64,000 bases of DNA from CADEDH01 sp965216205 (GTDB taxonomy: Bacteria > Actinomycetota > Acidimicrobiia > Acidimicrobiales > SZUA-35). This document shows, piece after piece, positions 1 through 12,345 of this stretch. The notes under the pieces are model-generated. The model saw only the letters and a program-made list of their open reading frames with translations. It did not search any database and was not told the origin of the DNA. Location of the stretch: positions 3,348,001-3,412,000 of the forward strand of contig OZ244139.1 of assembly GCA_965216205.1 (NCBI GenBank). Direction: 5' to 3'. The translations under genes and the position numbers were made by a program. Every line of letters begins with the position of its first letter. Positions within the stretch are counted from its first letter, which is position 1.

Positions 1-7
1 CAAGAAA

Positions 8-120
<113 letters not shown>

Positions 121-295
121 GAAACTATGGTGATCGCGGCCGGAGCGGCGATCACGTATCGAACTTTGCGGCTCCGAGAGAGCCGCCGAGCTCCCCGAGT
201 TTCGTCCAAGGACGAACTCGCAGGAACCCACCGGGTTCCCGAGAACTGTACAGCGAGCACGAACAACCATCATCCAACGATGACATGTAACCAGA
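121..295 (-). other. 23S-5S intergenic spacer with pre-23S processing arm
   Basis: No gene is seen. The part next to 23S (283-292 plus the nearby GCTTGTG) is complementary to the spacer just before the 23S 5' end (about 4142-4158). ACATGTAACC and CACAAGC can therefore pair with GGTTACATGT and GCTTGTG to close the stem that brackets pre-23S RNA. RNase III is the expected processing enzyme for such stems; that is inference. Confidence 0.6.
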
Positions 296-517
296 AATCA
301 CAAGCCCTCGGCCGATTAGTACCGGTCAGCTGAACACCTTACGGTGCTTACACATCCGGCCTATCAACGTGATCACCTATCACGGGCCTTACCCGGTTAC
401 CCGGTGGGAGATCTCATCTTGGAACAGGTTTCCCGCTTAGATGCTTTCAGCGGTTACCCCTTCCGCAGGTCGCTAACCAGCCATGCTCCTGGCGGAACAA
501 CTGGCACACGAGAGCTG

Positions 518-549
<32 letters not shown>

Positions 550-577
550 GCTTCCTCAAATCTCCTTCGGCTGCAGA

Positions 578-608
<31 letters not shown>

Positions 609-624
609 AAACCCAGCTCGCGTA

Positions 625-707
<83 letters not shown>

Positions 708-925
708 TCCCGTCGATATGGACTCTTGGGGAAGATAAGCCTGTTATCCCCGGGGTACCTTTTATCCGTTTGCGATGGCCCTTCCATACGGAGCCATCGG
801 ATCACTATGCCCTGCTTTCGCACCTGCTCGACTTGTGAGTCTCGCAGTCAAGCTCCCTTGTGCCATTGCACTCAACGACTGATGGCCGACCAGTCTGAGG
901 GAACCTTTGGGCGCCTCCGTTACCG

Positions 926-957
<32 letters not shown>

Positions 958-1215
958 ATCTGACACTGTTCCCGATCCCGGTAAGGGACCCAGGTTAGAT
1001 GTTCAACATGAACAGGGTGGTATTTCAACAGCGACTCCACCAGTGCTAGCGCACCAGCTTCCCAGTCTCCCACCTATCCTACACAATCCAGGTCAAACAC
1101 CAATATCAAACTGTAGTAAAGGTCCACGGGGTCTTTCCGTCCTTCTGCAGCTAACGAGCATCTTTACTCGTACTTCAATTTCGCTGGGTCTGTGGTTGAG
1201 ACAGTAGGGAAGTCG

Positions 1216-1270
<55 letters not shown>

Positions 1271-2044
1271 CATTGTTGTTACTCCCCGAACGAGAGCCTT
1301 CGAGGCTCGGTTCGGGTGGCCAGATCATTTCTGCCTGGCTCCTCATGTCGCCATGAGGATCGGACTGTCTCATCGCCGTCGACTGGGTCGTCAACGGGCT
1401 CGGCGTACAGTCTCTGAGGATCCGTCGATGATGTCTCCGATCGGCCGCGATCGCTGCTTGCCATTCTGGTTCATGGCATAGGCGATCCTGACCAACCGCT
1501 TGAAGCTCGTGTACCGCAGGTGCCGCTTGGCTCGTAGCGATCGAACGATGATCGCAAAGCGCCGGCAGTCGGCCTGCTTGACGTAGAGCGGAAAGTGCTC
1601 GAAGACCGGTAGGACCAGCTCTTCCAGCTCCGCCGGGCGCCAGACGTTGTCGACGTCGACGCTCGAGTTCGGACCCTTGCCGCGGATCGCTCCGCAGCCG
1701 AAGAACTTCTCCAGTGCTTCGAGCACGGCCCGATTCGAACGATGCTGGCTCACCTGGAAGGTCGGCTGTAGCTGCCAACCATGGGGCGCCATTGGGTTCT
1801 TGCGAAGGGGAACGCTGAAACAGCCTTCACCATCGACGAACCCACATACCCAGTTCGGATCGAGCGAGAGCATCGGCCACGTTTCCTGCTGATTTTCCCC
1901 ACTCGTCACATTGTCACTGACCATGCCACCGACCCTAGAACAGGGGTGTGACAGTGATCCCCGTCCTGGGAGATCTGCGGTCAGTAGTGCGAGATACTGG
2001 GACGTTCCAGCATATAGCCGAGTTTTGTAACCGCCATTTGGTTA
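1271..2044 (-). mobile_element. Group I intron in 23S rRNA at E. coli position 1923 (I-CeuI site)
   Basis: The 774-nt insertion begins after exon base U1923 (E. coli numbering) and ends in G, just before CCTAAGG. Both are group I rules. The exon end TAACCGT pairs with an internal guide GCGGTTA (2023-2035 region), leaving a U.G wobble at the 5' splice site (P1). ACTGT (1951-1955) and ACAGT (1364-1368), the latter inside AGACAGTCC, look like the two P7 strands. A GCGA-capped 7-bp hairpin (1341-1358) and a longer stem (1284-1315) resemble P9 elements. The endonuclease ORF sits between the P7 strands. P3, P4, P6 and P8 were not folded with certainty, so the subgroup is not assigned. Confidence 0.9.
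1391..1924 (-). CDS. LAGLIDADG homing endonuclease of the 23S intron
   Basis: The 177-aa protein has one LAGLIDADG motif, VCGFVDGEG at residues 26-34, preceded by W25 and followed by CFS. E33 takes the place of the metal-binding acidic residue. Single-motif enzymes of this family act as homodimers on near-palindromic sites, and I-CeuI, which belongs to this class, cuts the same 23S site. The reading frame lies wholly inside the intron and ends 120 nt before its 3' end. The frame is intact, so it may still be active. The start ATG has no clear ribosome binding site; M18 is an alternative. Cleavage of intron-less 23S genes is inferred from location and family. Confidence 0.88.
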   Translation of the reverse strand: MVSDNVTSGENQQETWPMLSLDPNWVCGFVDGEGCFSVPLRKNPMAPHGWQLQPTFQVSQHRSNRAVLEALEKFFGCGAIRGKGPNSSVDVDNVWRPAELEELVLPVFEHFPLYVKQADCRRFAIIVRSLRAKRHLRYTSFKRLVRIAYAMNQNGKQRSRPIGDIIDGSSETVRRAR

Positions 2045-2935
2045 ACGGTTATAGTTACCGCCGCCGTTTACTGGGGCTTAAGTTCGCAGCTTCGCCTTAC
2101 GGCTAACCGCTCCCCGTAACCTTCCAGCACCGGGCAGGCGTCAGAGCGTATACAGCGCCTTACGGCTTCGCACGCTCCTGTGTTTTTAGTAAACAGTCGC
2201 TTCCCTCTGGTTTGTGCCACCGCTTCACGCTCGGGGAGCAAGTCCCGTCACGATAATGCGGCCCTCTTTATCCCTAAGTTACAGAGGTAATTTGCCGAGT
2301 TCCTTAACCACAGTTCACCCACTCGCCTTGGTCTTCTCGACCTGTCCACCTGTGTCGGTTTAGGGTACGGGCACTACAAGAACTGACTAGAGGCTTTTCT
2401 TGGCAGCATAGGATCAGTGACTTCGCCTTGAGCGGCTCGGTATAACGTCTCAGGCTTCATGGGAATCGGATTTGCCTGATTCCCGCCCTACACGCTTACC
2501 CCAGGACAACCAACGCCTGGGTTCACCTACCTTCCTGCGTCACCCCATCGCTAGCCGTGTCTATGTGGGTCGTTTCGTCTACCCGAAGGCAGACAGCCAC
2601 TTAGCAACAAAGATTTGGCTCTGACGCGCTTGTAGTGGTACCGGAATATCAACCGGTTGTGCATCGACTACGCCTTTCGGCCTCGCCTTAGCTCCCGACT
2701 AACCCTGGGTGGACGAACCTTCCCCAGGAACCCTTGGACTTCCGGCGGAGGAGATTCTCACTCCTCTTTCGCTACTCATACCAACATTCGCACTCGACCA
2801 CGCTCCACGGTGGGTTACCCCTTCCGCTTCACTGCGAGATCGACGCTCCGCTACCACTCCACAGCTCCCGGAGGAACTGTGAAATCCGCAGCTTCGGCTC
2901 TGGACTTGAGCCCCGTTACATTGTCCGCGCAAGAC

Positions 2936-3005
<70 letters not shown>

Positions 3006-3393
3006 AGCAGTCTCACATCGTTTACCACTTAGTCCAGAATTAGGGGCCTTAGCTGGCGATCTGGGCTGTTTCCCTCTCGACCATCGAAGCTCATCCCCCG
3101 AGGTCTCACTGCTGCGCTCTGGAGCCATGGCATTCGGAGTTTGGTTGGGGTTGGTAAGCTTGTTGGCCCCCTTACCCATCCAGTAGCTCTACCTCCATGG
3201 CTGAACACGCAACGCTGCACCTAAATGCATTTCGCGGAGAACCAGCTATCACCGAGTTTGCTTGGCCTTTCACCCCTAACCACAGGTCATCCCCCCAGTT
3301 TTCAGCCTAGGTGGGTTCGCGCGTCCACGGGGTCTTACCCCCGCTTCCCACTGCCCATGGCTAGATCACTCGGCTTCGGGTCTGCAGCATGCG

Positions 3394-3424
<31 letters not shown>

Positions 3425-3578
3425 CCGGCTTCCCCTCACGGGTTAACCTCGCCACATACCACAACTCGTTGGCTCATTCTTCAAAAGGCACGCCGTCGAG
3501 GTGTGACAACTCGAGAGTTGTCGACCTCTTCGACTGATTGTAGACCAACGGTTTCAGGTACTATTTCACTCCCCTCCC

Positions 3579-3609
<31 letters not shown>

Positions 3610-3884
3610 CGTGCACTATCGGTCACCTACGGATACTTAGCCTTACGAGATGGTCCTCGCAGATTCACACCAGGTTTCACGGGCCCGGTGCTACTCGGGT
3701 GCCTGTTCGGAGATGCTCGAATTTCGTATACGGGACTCTTACCCTCTGCGGTGCGCCTTTCCAGAACGCTTCTACTATTCGAGCATTTGGTAACTCCGTG
3801 ACGGATCTAGCGCTCCGTCGAACAGGTCCCACAACCCCAGCATGGCAACGCCGCTAGGCTTTCCACCATCCAGGTTTAGGCTCT

Positions 3885-3916
<32 letters not shown>

Positions 3917-4150
3917 TTGTTACTTTCCGTTCCTCGCGGTACTTAGATGTTTCAGTTCCCGCAGTTCCCTCTACCCGCCCTATGTGTTCAGGCGGGAGTG
4001 ACGCCCCATTACGGGCGCCGGGTTTCCCCATTCAGACATCCTCGGATCAAAGCTCAGTCGGCAGCTCCCCGAGGCTTATCGCAGCCACTCACGTCTTTCA
4101 TCGGTCGTAGGTGCCAAGGCATCCACCGTTGGCCCTTAGTAGCTTGTGGG

Positions 4151-5919
<1,769 letters not shown>

Positions 5920-6113
5920 AGAATCAACCTCTCGAGGCCCACCACCGAAGCGGTCGATCCCGAGGGGCATAGATCCAGGTTGTCGGATCATGGGAGCCAT
6001 CCCACACCCGACGATCCCGACCGGGGTTGCCGATCGAGATCAGGAATTTTGTGACGGGGCATCATCGAGCAACTCCGAGCAGAACCCGGGTTGCCGGCAT
6101 CGACGATGCTCCG

Positions 6114-6155
6114 CACACGCTGCGTACATCCTCTCTTCCGTTTTCAAGGAGCTAC
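6114..6155 (-). other. rRNA leader: boxA-like element and 5' arm of the 16S processing stalk
   Basis: The leader RNA segments GTAGCTCCTT, GGAAGAGAG and CAGCGTGTG are exactly complementary, in order, to AAGGAGCTAC, CTCTCTTCC and CACACGCTG in the 16S-23S spacer (4292-4338). This is the layout of a pre-16S RNase III stalk. Within the same arm, GCTCCTTGAAAAC (6140-6152) resembles the NusB/NusE antitermination boxA. The remaining leader (5920-6113 and 6156-6290) contains no gene that I can support. Confidence 0.72.
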
Positions 6156-6295
6156 GATCCGCGTCCTCCCGATCGACTCGACGAGCGAGTGGTCTCGGGA
6201 GAGGTCTCATCCGGCCTGGCCGGCAAGATGCGGGCTCTAGCGACCCAGAGCGGCACCGATCGCATGAGGCGCTCGTGCCGGTGGGGCGAAGAACC

Positions 6296-6324
6296 ACGTT
6301 AACTGCGAACCCTGTGGGGTGCAA
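6296..6324 (-). promoter_or_regulatory. Candidate rRNA operon promoter
   Basis: On the minus strand TTGCAC (6319-6324) and TAACGT (6296-6301) are separated by 17 nt, a good -35/-10 pair. They lie between the tyrS stop and the rRNA leader, giving a leader of about 370 nt. Assigned by pattern only; other weaker pairs exist in the leader. Confidence 0.5.
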
Positions 6325-6359
6325 CCCGGTTGCTCGGTATTTCTGCGCTTCGTCGCTGC

Positions 6360-7658
6360 TCAGCCACCCAGGTCGCCGAAGCTGAGGAGGTACACCGACT
6401 TCTTCCCCTTGCGGACCACGCAGTAGCGGTCGTGGAGGAGGTCCGATCGGGTCAGCACCCGGTCGGCGTCCACCTTCTCCCCGTTGATGGAGATCCCGTT
6501 CTGACCGAGCAGCCGGTTCGCCTCGCTCTTGGAGGCTGCGACGCCGGCGTCGACGAGGAGCGGCACGAGGTTGCCCTCCCGATCGAGCTCGGTGCGACCG
6601 TGCTTGGAGTGTGGGATCTCGTTCGCGAGCAAGTCGAGGGCGCCCTCGTCGAGGCCGTCGACCGATCCGCCGAAGACCACCTGGGATGCGGCCTCGGCGC
6701 TCGCCGCCGCCTCGTCACCGTGCACGGTCGCCGTCAGCTCGCCCGCCAGGCGGCGTTGTCCCTCCCGCCGGTTCGGCGCCTCGCCGTGGTCGGCGACGAT
6801 GGCGTCGATGTCGTCGACCGGGAGGAAGGTGAGCTGGCAGAGCAGCTTGTGCAGGTCGTCGTCCTCGGTCTGCATCCATGCCTGGTAGAAGCGGTAGGGC
6901 GACATCAGGTGTGACCCCAACCAGATCGTGTCGCCGCTGGCGGTCTTCCCGTACTTCGTGCCGTCCTTCTGGAGGAGCAGCGGCCAGGTGAGACCGTGCA
7001 CCCGGGTGCCGAGCTTCCGGCGGACCAGGTCGACGCCGAGGGAGATGTTGCCCCACTGGTCGGATCCACCCACCTGGAGCTCGCATCCCTCGTTCTCCGC
7101 CAGCCACAGGTAATCATGGGCCTGGAGGAGCATGTAGCTGAACTCCGTGTAGGAGATGCCGTCGTCACCCGCCATGCGAGCCCGCACCGACTCCTTCGCC
7201 ACCATCTGATTGACCGTGACGTGCTTGCCGACGTCCCGGAGGAAATCGAGGAACGACACCGAGACGGTCCACGCCCGGTTGTCGAGAAGCTTCGCCGGGT
7301 TGCGACGATCATCGAAGTCGAGGAACTTGCGGAGCAGGGGCACGATCCCGGCGAGATTGGCGGCCAGTGCATCGTCGTCGAGCAGGTTGCGCTCGTCGGA
7401 CCGGCCCGACGGGTCGCCGACCATGCCGGTTGCACCGCCGGCCAGCGGGATGACGCGGTGACCGGCCAGTTGCAGGCGTCGGAGGGCCAACAGCCCGATG
7501 AGGTTGCCGACGTGGAGGCTGGGGGCTGTGGGATCGACACCGTAATACACGGTGATGGGGCCTTCCTTGAGCCTGGCCGCCAACGCCTCGCGATCGGTGG
7601 TGTCGTGCACGAGGCCGCGGGCGACGAGATCGTCGAACAAGCCCGGGTCTATAGCCAT
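6360..7658 (-). CDS. tyrS: Tyrosyl-tRNA synthetase
   Basis: A class Ic aminoacyl-tRNA synthetase that charges tRNA-Tyr in the cytoplasm. The 432-aa length is usual. The HIGH signature is HVGN at residues 49-52 and the KMSKS loop is KYGKT at 235-239. The tyrosine pocket is marked by QVGGSDQWGN (195-204). An S4 RNA-binding domain fills roughly residues 365-425. ATG is the start because a -10-like TACAGT (7666-7671) lies exactly 7 nt upstream, suggesting a leaderless message. It precedes the rRNA operon on the same strand, and its stop is only about 36 nt from the rRNA -35 element. No T-box leader fits in the short upstream gap. Confidence 0.97.
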   Translation of the reverse strand: MAIDPGLFDDLVARGLVHDTTDREALAARLKEGPITVYYGVDPTAPSLHVGNLIGLLALRRLQLAGHRVIPLAGGATGMVGDPSGRSDERNLLDDDALAANLAGIVPLLRKFLDFDDRRNPAKLLDNRAWTVSVSFLDFLRDVGKHVTVNQMVAKESVRARMAGDDGISYTEFSYMLLQAHDYLWLAENEGCELQVGGSDQWGNISLGVDLVRRKLGTRVHGLTWPLLLQKDGTKYGKTASGDTIWLGSHLMSPYRFYQAWMQTEDDDLHKLLCQLTFLPVDDIDAIVADHGEAPNRREGQRRLAGELTATVHGDEAAASAEAASQVVFGGSVDGLDEGALDLLANEIPHSKHGRTELDREGNLVPLLVDAGVAASKSEANRLLGQNGISINGEKVDADRVLTRSDLLHDRYCVVRKGKKSVYLLSFGDLGG

Positions 7659-7665
7659 GCTTCGT

Positions 7666-7671
7666 ACTGTA
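7666..7671 (-). promoter_or_regulatory. Candidate -10 element for leaderless tyrS
   Basis: TACAGT on the minus strand ends 7 nt before the tyrS ATG, so transcription would start at or next to the A of ATG. No Shine-Dalgarno sequence is present. No convincing -35 element was found. Confidence 0.4.
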
Positions 7672-7733
7672 GGTCGAGATCGGTCCGTACCGGAGCGGTT
7701 TCCATCACCGAAGACGACCGGCAGACTGGTGCG

Positions 7734-8342
7734 GTGAACCGTGAGGATGTGGACGGCGGCCCGGTTGCGGCCGATCTGGTCACCGACGACCGAGACGACC
7801 CGGGCTCGACCTCCGTGGAGGAACCGGGTCGTCGAAGCAGGATCGGCCTCATCGGAAAAGTGGCGGCAGTGGCCGCGATCGCGGGTTCGTTCGCCCTCTG
7901 GGGCTACGCCTTCTCCGGCCTCGCCGAGCGCCCCGCCCCCGACCTCCTCGACGATCCGTCGTTCGCCGTGTCGGCCGAGTCGACGTGCGCCGCCGCGCTG
8001 GCCGACCTCGACGAGCTACCGAACGCGCTCGACGCTGCCGACGGTGCCGAGCGGGCCGATCAGATCCGGGCCTCGACCGCCCGCCTCGAGCGCATGGTCG
8101 ACGAGCTCGACGGGCTGGTCGGCGGCTCGGCTCGGGACGTCGAGATCACCTCCGGCTGGTTGGCCGACTGGCGGGTGCTGCTCGCTGATCGCCTCCGGTA
8201 CGCGGACGCGATCGAGGTCGACGACGATGCACAGTTCCTGATCACCGATCCCGGTGTCGACGAACGGCTCGACCGCCGGATCACCCGCCTGGCGGTGACC
8301 AACTCGATGCGATCCTGCTCGGTCCCGTCCGACGTGGGCTGA
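7734..8342 (+). CDS. Small single-pass membrane protein of unknown function
   Basis: I do not recognise a named family. From the GTG at 7734 the protein has 202 residues: a charged, acidic N-terminal tail of about 40 residues, one hydrophobic segment (about residues 42-62, GLIGKVAAVAAIAGSFALWG), and an extracytoplasmic part of about 140 residues. That part has two cysteines, one soon after the membrane segment (STCAAAL) and one near the end (RSCSVP), which could form a disulphide. The frame stays open upstream through antisense tyrS, but that stretch is a high-GC shadow. It is divergent from tyrS with 75 nt between. Topology is inference. Confidence 0.7.
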   Translation: MNREDVDGGPVAADLVTDDRDDPGSTSVEEPGRRSRIGLIGKVAAVAAIAGSFALWGYAFSGLAERPAPDLLDDPSFAVSAESTCAAALADLDELPNALDAADGAERADQIRASTARLERMVDELDGLVGGSARDVEITSGWLADWRVLLADRLRYADAIEVDDDAQFLITDPGVDERLDRRITRLAVTNSMRSCSVPSDVG

Positions 8343-8378
8343 CCACCCGGCGGCCACGGACCGCACTGCGACCGACCC

Positions 8379-8987
8379 TCACCCGGTCCCCATCGCGGCA
8401 GCGAGCGCGAGGCCCCGCCTGACCAGTCGCCCCAGCTCCCCGCTCGCCGCGAGCTCGGGATCGTCGCCGGTGAGCCATCGAGCGCCCAACGTCTCGTCAT
8501 TCGGTGCGACGTCGAGCGACCCGCCGACGACGACCAGCGACCGGAGGTCGAGGTGGACGTGTTCGGGCTCGCCGGGGCGGGCCGGGATCGTGTGGACATC
8601 GACGTCGATCGCCGGGGTCACCAGTCGAAGGTCGTCCAGCCCCGTCTCCTCGCTCGCCTCCCGGAGCGCGACCGCTCCGAGATTGCCGTCGCCGTCGGCG
8701 TGACCGCCGGGCTGCAGCCACCGCCCGAGCTTGGCGTGATGGATCAGGAGCGTCCGCGCCGAGGACGGATCGACCACGACCGCTGAACCCGTCAGGTGAC
8801 CCCGTTGACACGACCGGTGCAGCGCATCGGGATGGCGCTCGCAGAAGGCCAGGATGTCGGCTCGAACCGCGTGCTGGGTATCGCCCCGCAGCTGTGCAGC
8901 TGCGACCTGGCGGGTTGCCTCGGCCAGATCGCCGAGCCGGGGAGCGAGGAGCCCCGAACCAGGCTCGACGACCTCGAAGCCGCTCAT
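8379..8987 (-). CDS. Nudix hydrolase
   Basis: A 202-residue protein with a central Nudix fold. The box reads GGHADGDGN followed by ALREASEETGL; the REUxEExGU half is intact, but the glutamate expected before it is glycine. Aspartates in the HADGD run may compensate, as in a known GGHxDGD subgroup. It probably cleaves a nucleoside diphosphate linked to another group; the substrate is not predictable. The ATG overlaps the mpg stop as ATGA, so translation is probably coupled. It is the last gene of the arginine-mpg run. Confidence 0.85.
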   Translation of the reverse strand: MSGFEVVEPGSGLLAPRLGDLAEATRQVAAAQLRGDTQHAVRADILAFCERHPDALHRSCQRGHLTGSAVVVDPSSARTLLIHHAKLGRWLQPGGHADGDGNLGAVALREASEETGLDDLRLVTPAIDVDVHTIPARPGEPEHVHLDLRSLVVVGGSLDVAPNDETLGARWLTGDDPELAASGELGRLVRRGLALAAAMGTG

Positions 8988-9622
8988 CGGGCGCCTCCCG
9001 TGGCCCTGGCCACGCTCGGGCGGCTCACGTGCGGGTTCCCGGCGATCGCAAAGCGCCACGGGCGCTCCACCGCCTTGGTGATACCCACCCGGGGTCCGCT
9101 GACGATCTCGAGAGCGTCCGGTTCATCCCCGCCACCGGCAGCGTCGACGCCGCCGGCCACGAGGCGAACCGGGCTGGCCGGGTCGAGGAGATCGGCGCCG
9201 TTGTGGCGCTCGTCGATCCCCAGCGCCGCGCACAGCTTGCCGGGCCCGGAGCCGAGATCGGTCGCCACCCGCGCCTTCGGTCGATCGCCCCACATCGCCG
9301 CCGTTCCGGCGACCGGCTCGATCGCCCGCAGGAGCACCGCCGAGGCCTCACCTGCCGCCCGACACACGATGTTGGCGCACCAGTGGATCCCATAGCTCCG
9401 GTACACGTAGAGATGACCCGGCGGACCGAACATCACCGCCGTCCTGGGTGTCGGTCCCCGGAAGGCGTGGCTCGCGGGATCGTGGGCGCCGGCGTAGGCT
9501 TCGACCTCGACGATCCGCCCCGCTCGCTCGCCCCGTTGGAGCACGGTGCCCAGGAGGCGAGGGGCCAGTTCGACGACATCGAGCGATGCGAGCTCGTCAG
9601 CGGTCGGCGGCAGGATGGTCAA
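8984..9622 (-). CDS. mpg: DNA-3-methyladenine glycosylase (AAG/MPG family)
   Basis: Excises alkylated purines to begin base-excision repair. The family core is clear: RIVEVEAYAG with the catalytic glutamate, HDPASHAFRG, MFGPPGHLYVY and SYGIHWCANIV. Length is 212 residues from a TTG at 9622-9620 that overlaps the argH stop as TTGA. No ATG lies between that point and the conserved core, and the frame upstream runs antiparallel to nothing real, so TTG is preferred. The Nudix gene follows with a 4-nt overlap. Placement after argH and near tyrS recalls the actinobacterial arrangement. Confidence 0.93.
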   Translation of the reverse strand: MTILPPTADELASLDVVELAPRLLGTVLQRGERAGRIVEVEAYAGAHDPASHAFRGPTPRTAVMFGPPGHLYVYRSYGIHWCANIVCRAAGEASAVLLRAIEPVAGTAAMWGDRPKARVATDLGSGPGKLCAALGIDERHNGADLLDPASPVRLVAGGVDAAGGGDEPDALEIVSGPRVGITKAVERPWRFAIAGNPHVSRPSVARATGGAR

Positions 9623-11013
9623 CCGGCGAGACGGGCGCGGTCGGCAGCGACCCGAGCTTCGAGCCCGTCGAGTTGACGCCGCACAGGGTCTGGTCCGCCA
9701 CCACCGGGGCTCGTCCGCCGACGGGCGCCAGCCCCCGATTCGAACAACGCCCGAGCGTCCTCCCCGAGGGCCGGGTGGGCCACAGCCAGCTCGACGAGCT
9801 CGACCTGGTCGTCGAGCGACTGCCGCACCATCGCGCCGACGACCGCGTGTGCCTCCCGGAACGGCATCCCGCCGACGACGAGGAGCTCGGCGAGGTCGGT
9901 GGCGATCGGACCGTCCGAGTCGGCAGCGGCCGCCATCGCGTCGGTCCGGAACGTCGCGGTGGCGAGGAGGCCGGTCATGGCGATCAGCGCCAACCGGATC
10001 TGGTCGACCGAGTCGAACAGTGGCTCCTTGTCCTCCTGCAGGTCGCGGTTGTACGCGAGCGGGAGGCCCTTCAGCGTGATCAGGAGGCCGGTCAGGTTTC
10101 CGATCAGCCGCCCCGACTTGCCCCTCGCCAGCTCGGCGATGTCGGGGTTCTTCTTCTGCGGCATCATCGACGATCCGGTGGCGAACCCGTCGTCGAGGGT
10201 GAGGAACCCGAACTCCTCCGACGACCAGAGCACCACCTCCTCCCCCACCCGGCTCAGGTGGACGGCGACCATCGCGATCGCGAAGAGCGATTCCGCCACG
10301 AAGTCGCGATCGCTCGTGACGTCGAGCGAGTTGGCGAACACCTCGGCGAAGCCGAGGTCGTCGGCGGTTGCGGCCGGATCGAGCGGTAGGGACGTACCGG
10401 CCAGCGCGCCGGCCCCGAGCGGCGACACGTCGAGCCGGGAGCGGGCGTCGAGGAGGCGACCGACGTCGCGGCCGAGCGCCCAGGCGTGAGCCGCCAGGTG
10501 ATGGGCGAGCAGCACCGGCTGGGCCCGCTGGAGATGGGTGTAGCCAGGGAGGTAGGCGTCGCCCACCTCCCGCGCTCGGGTGAGCAGCACGTCCTGGAGG
10601 TCGAGGACAGCGCCGGTCACGTCGGCCAGGGCCCGCTTGGTCCACAGCCGCATAGCGGTGGCGACCTGGTCGTTCCGGCTCCGCCCCGTGTGGATCTTGG
10701 CCCCCGGCGGCCCGGCGAGCTCGGTGACCCTTCGCTCGATGACGGTGTGGATGTCCTCGTCGGAGGGGAGGAACTCCAGCTCGCCGGCCGCGAGCTCCAT
10801 CGCCGTGGCGTCGAGCGCGGTGAGCACGGCGCTCAGCTCGTCGTCGTCGAGGAGCCCCGCCCGGTGCAGGCCGCGGACATGGGCCCGCGACCCCTGCACG
10901 TCGTCCTGGGCGAGGCGCTGGTCGAAGTGGGTGCTGACCGTGAAGGCCAGGAGTGCCTCATCGGGGCCACCGGCGAACCGTCCGTGCCACAGTGTCGCGT
11001 GATCCTCAGCCAT
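9619..11013 (-). CDS. argH: Argininosuccinate lyase
   Basis: Cleaves argininosuccinate to arginine and fumarate, the last step of the pathway. The 464-residue protein starts at ATG with MAEDHATLWHGRF and has the superfamily signature GSSMMPQKKNPD, whose serine lies on the catalytic flexible loop. HTGRSRNDQ, also conserved, is present. AGGGAA upstream is the likely ribosome binding site. It begins 7 nt after argG and its stop overlaps the mpg start. Confidence 0.97.
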   Translation of the reverse strand: MAEDHATLWHGRFAGGPDEALLAFTVSTHFDQRLAQDDVQGSRAHVRGLHRAGLLDDDELSAVLTALDATAMELAAGELEFLPSDEDIHTVIERRVTELAGPPGAKIHTGRSRNDQVATAMRLWTKRALADVTGAVLDLQDVLLTRAREVGDAYLPGYTHLQRAQPVLLAHHLAAHAWALGRDVGRLLDARSRLDVSPLGAGALAGTSLPLDPAATADDLGFAEVFANSLDVTSDRDFVAESLFAIAMVAVHLSRVGEEVVLWSSEEFGFLTLDDGFATGSSMMPQKKNPDIAELARGKSGRLIGNLTGLLITLKGLPLAYNRDLQEDKEPLFDSVDQIRLALIAMTGLLATATFRTDAMAAAADSDGPIATDLAELLVVGGMPFREAHAVVGAMVRQSLDDQVELVELAVAHPALGEDARALFESGAGARRRTSPGGGGPDPVRRQLDGLEARVAADRARLAG

Positions 11014-11020
11014 CGGTTCC

Positions 11021-12295
<1,275 letters not shown>

Positions 12296-12345
12296 CGCTC
12301 GTTCCTGTCTGATGCGGTCATGTCGGTCCCGTCATGTCGGTCCGG

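Noticed and set aside
6996..7733. Long open frame on the plus strand through tyrS, joined to the small membrane protein
   Set aside because: It is antisense to a complete tyrS. The recognisable membrane protein starts at the GTG at 7734, and high GC keeps such antisense frames open.
7659..7733. T-box leader for tyrS
   Set aside because: The 75-nt gap is too short, no specifier stem is visible, and the gene seems leaderless.
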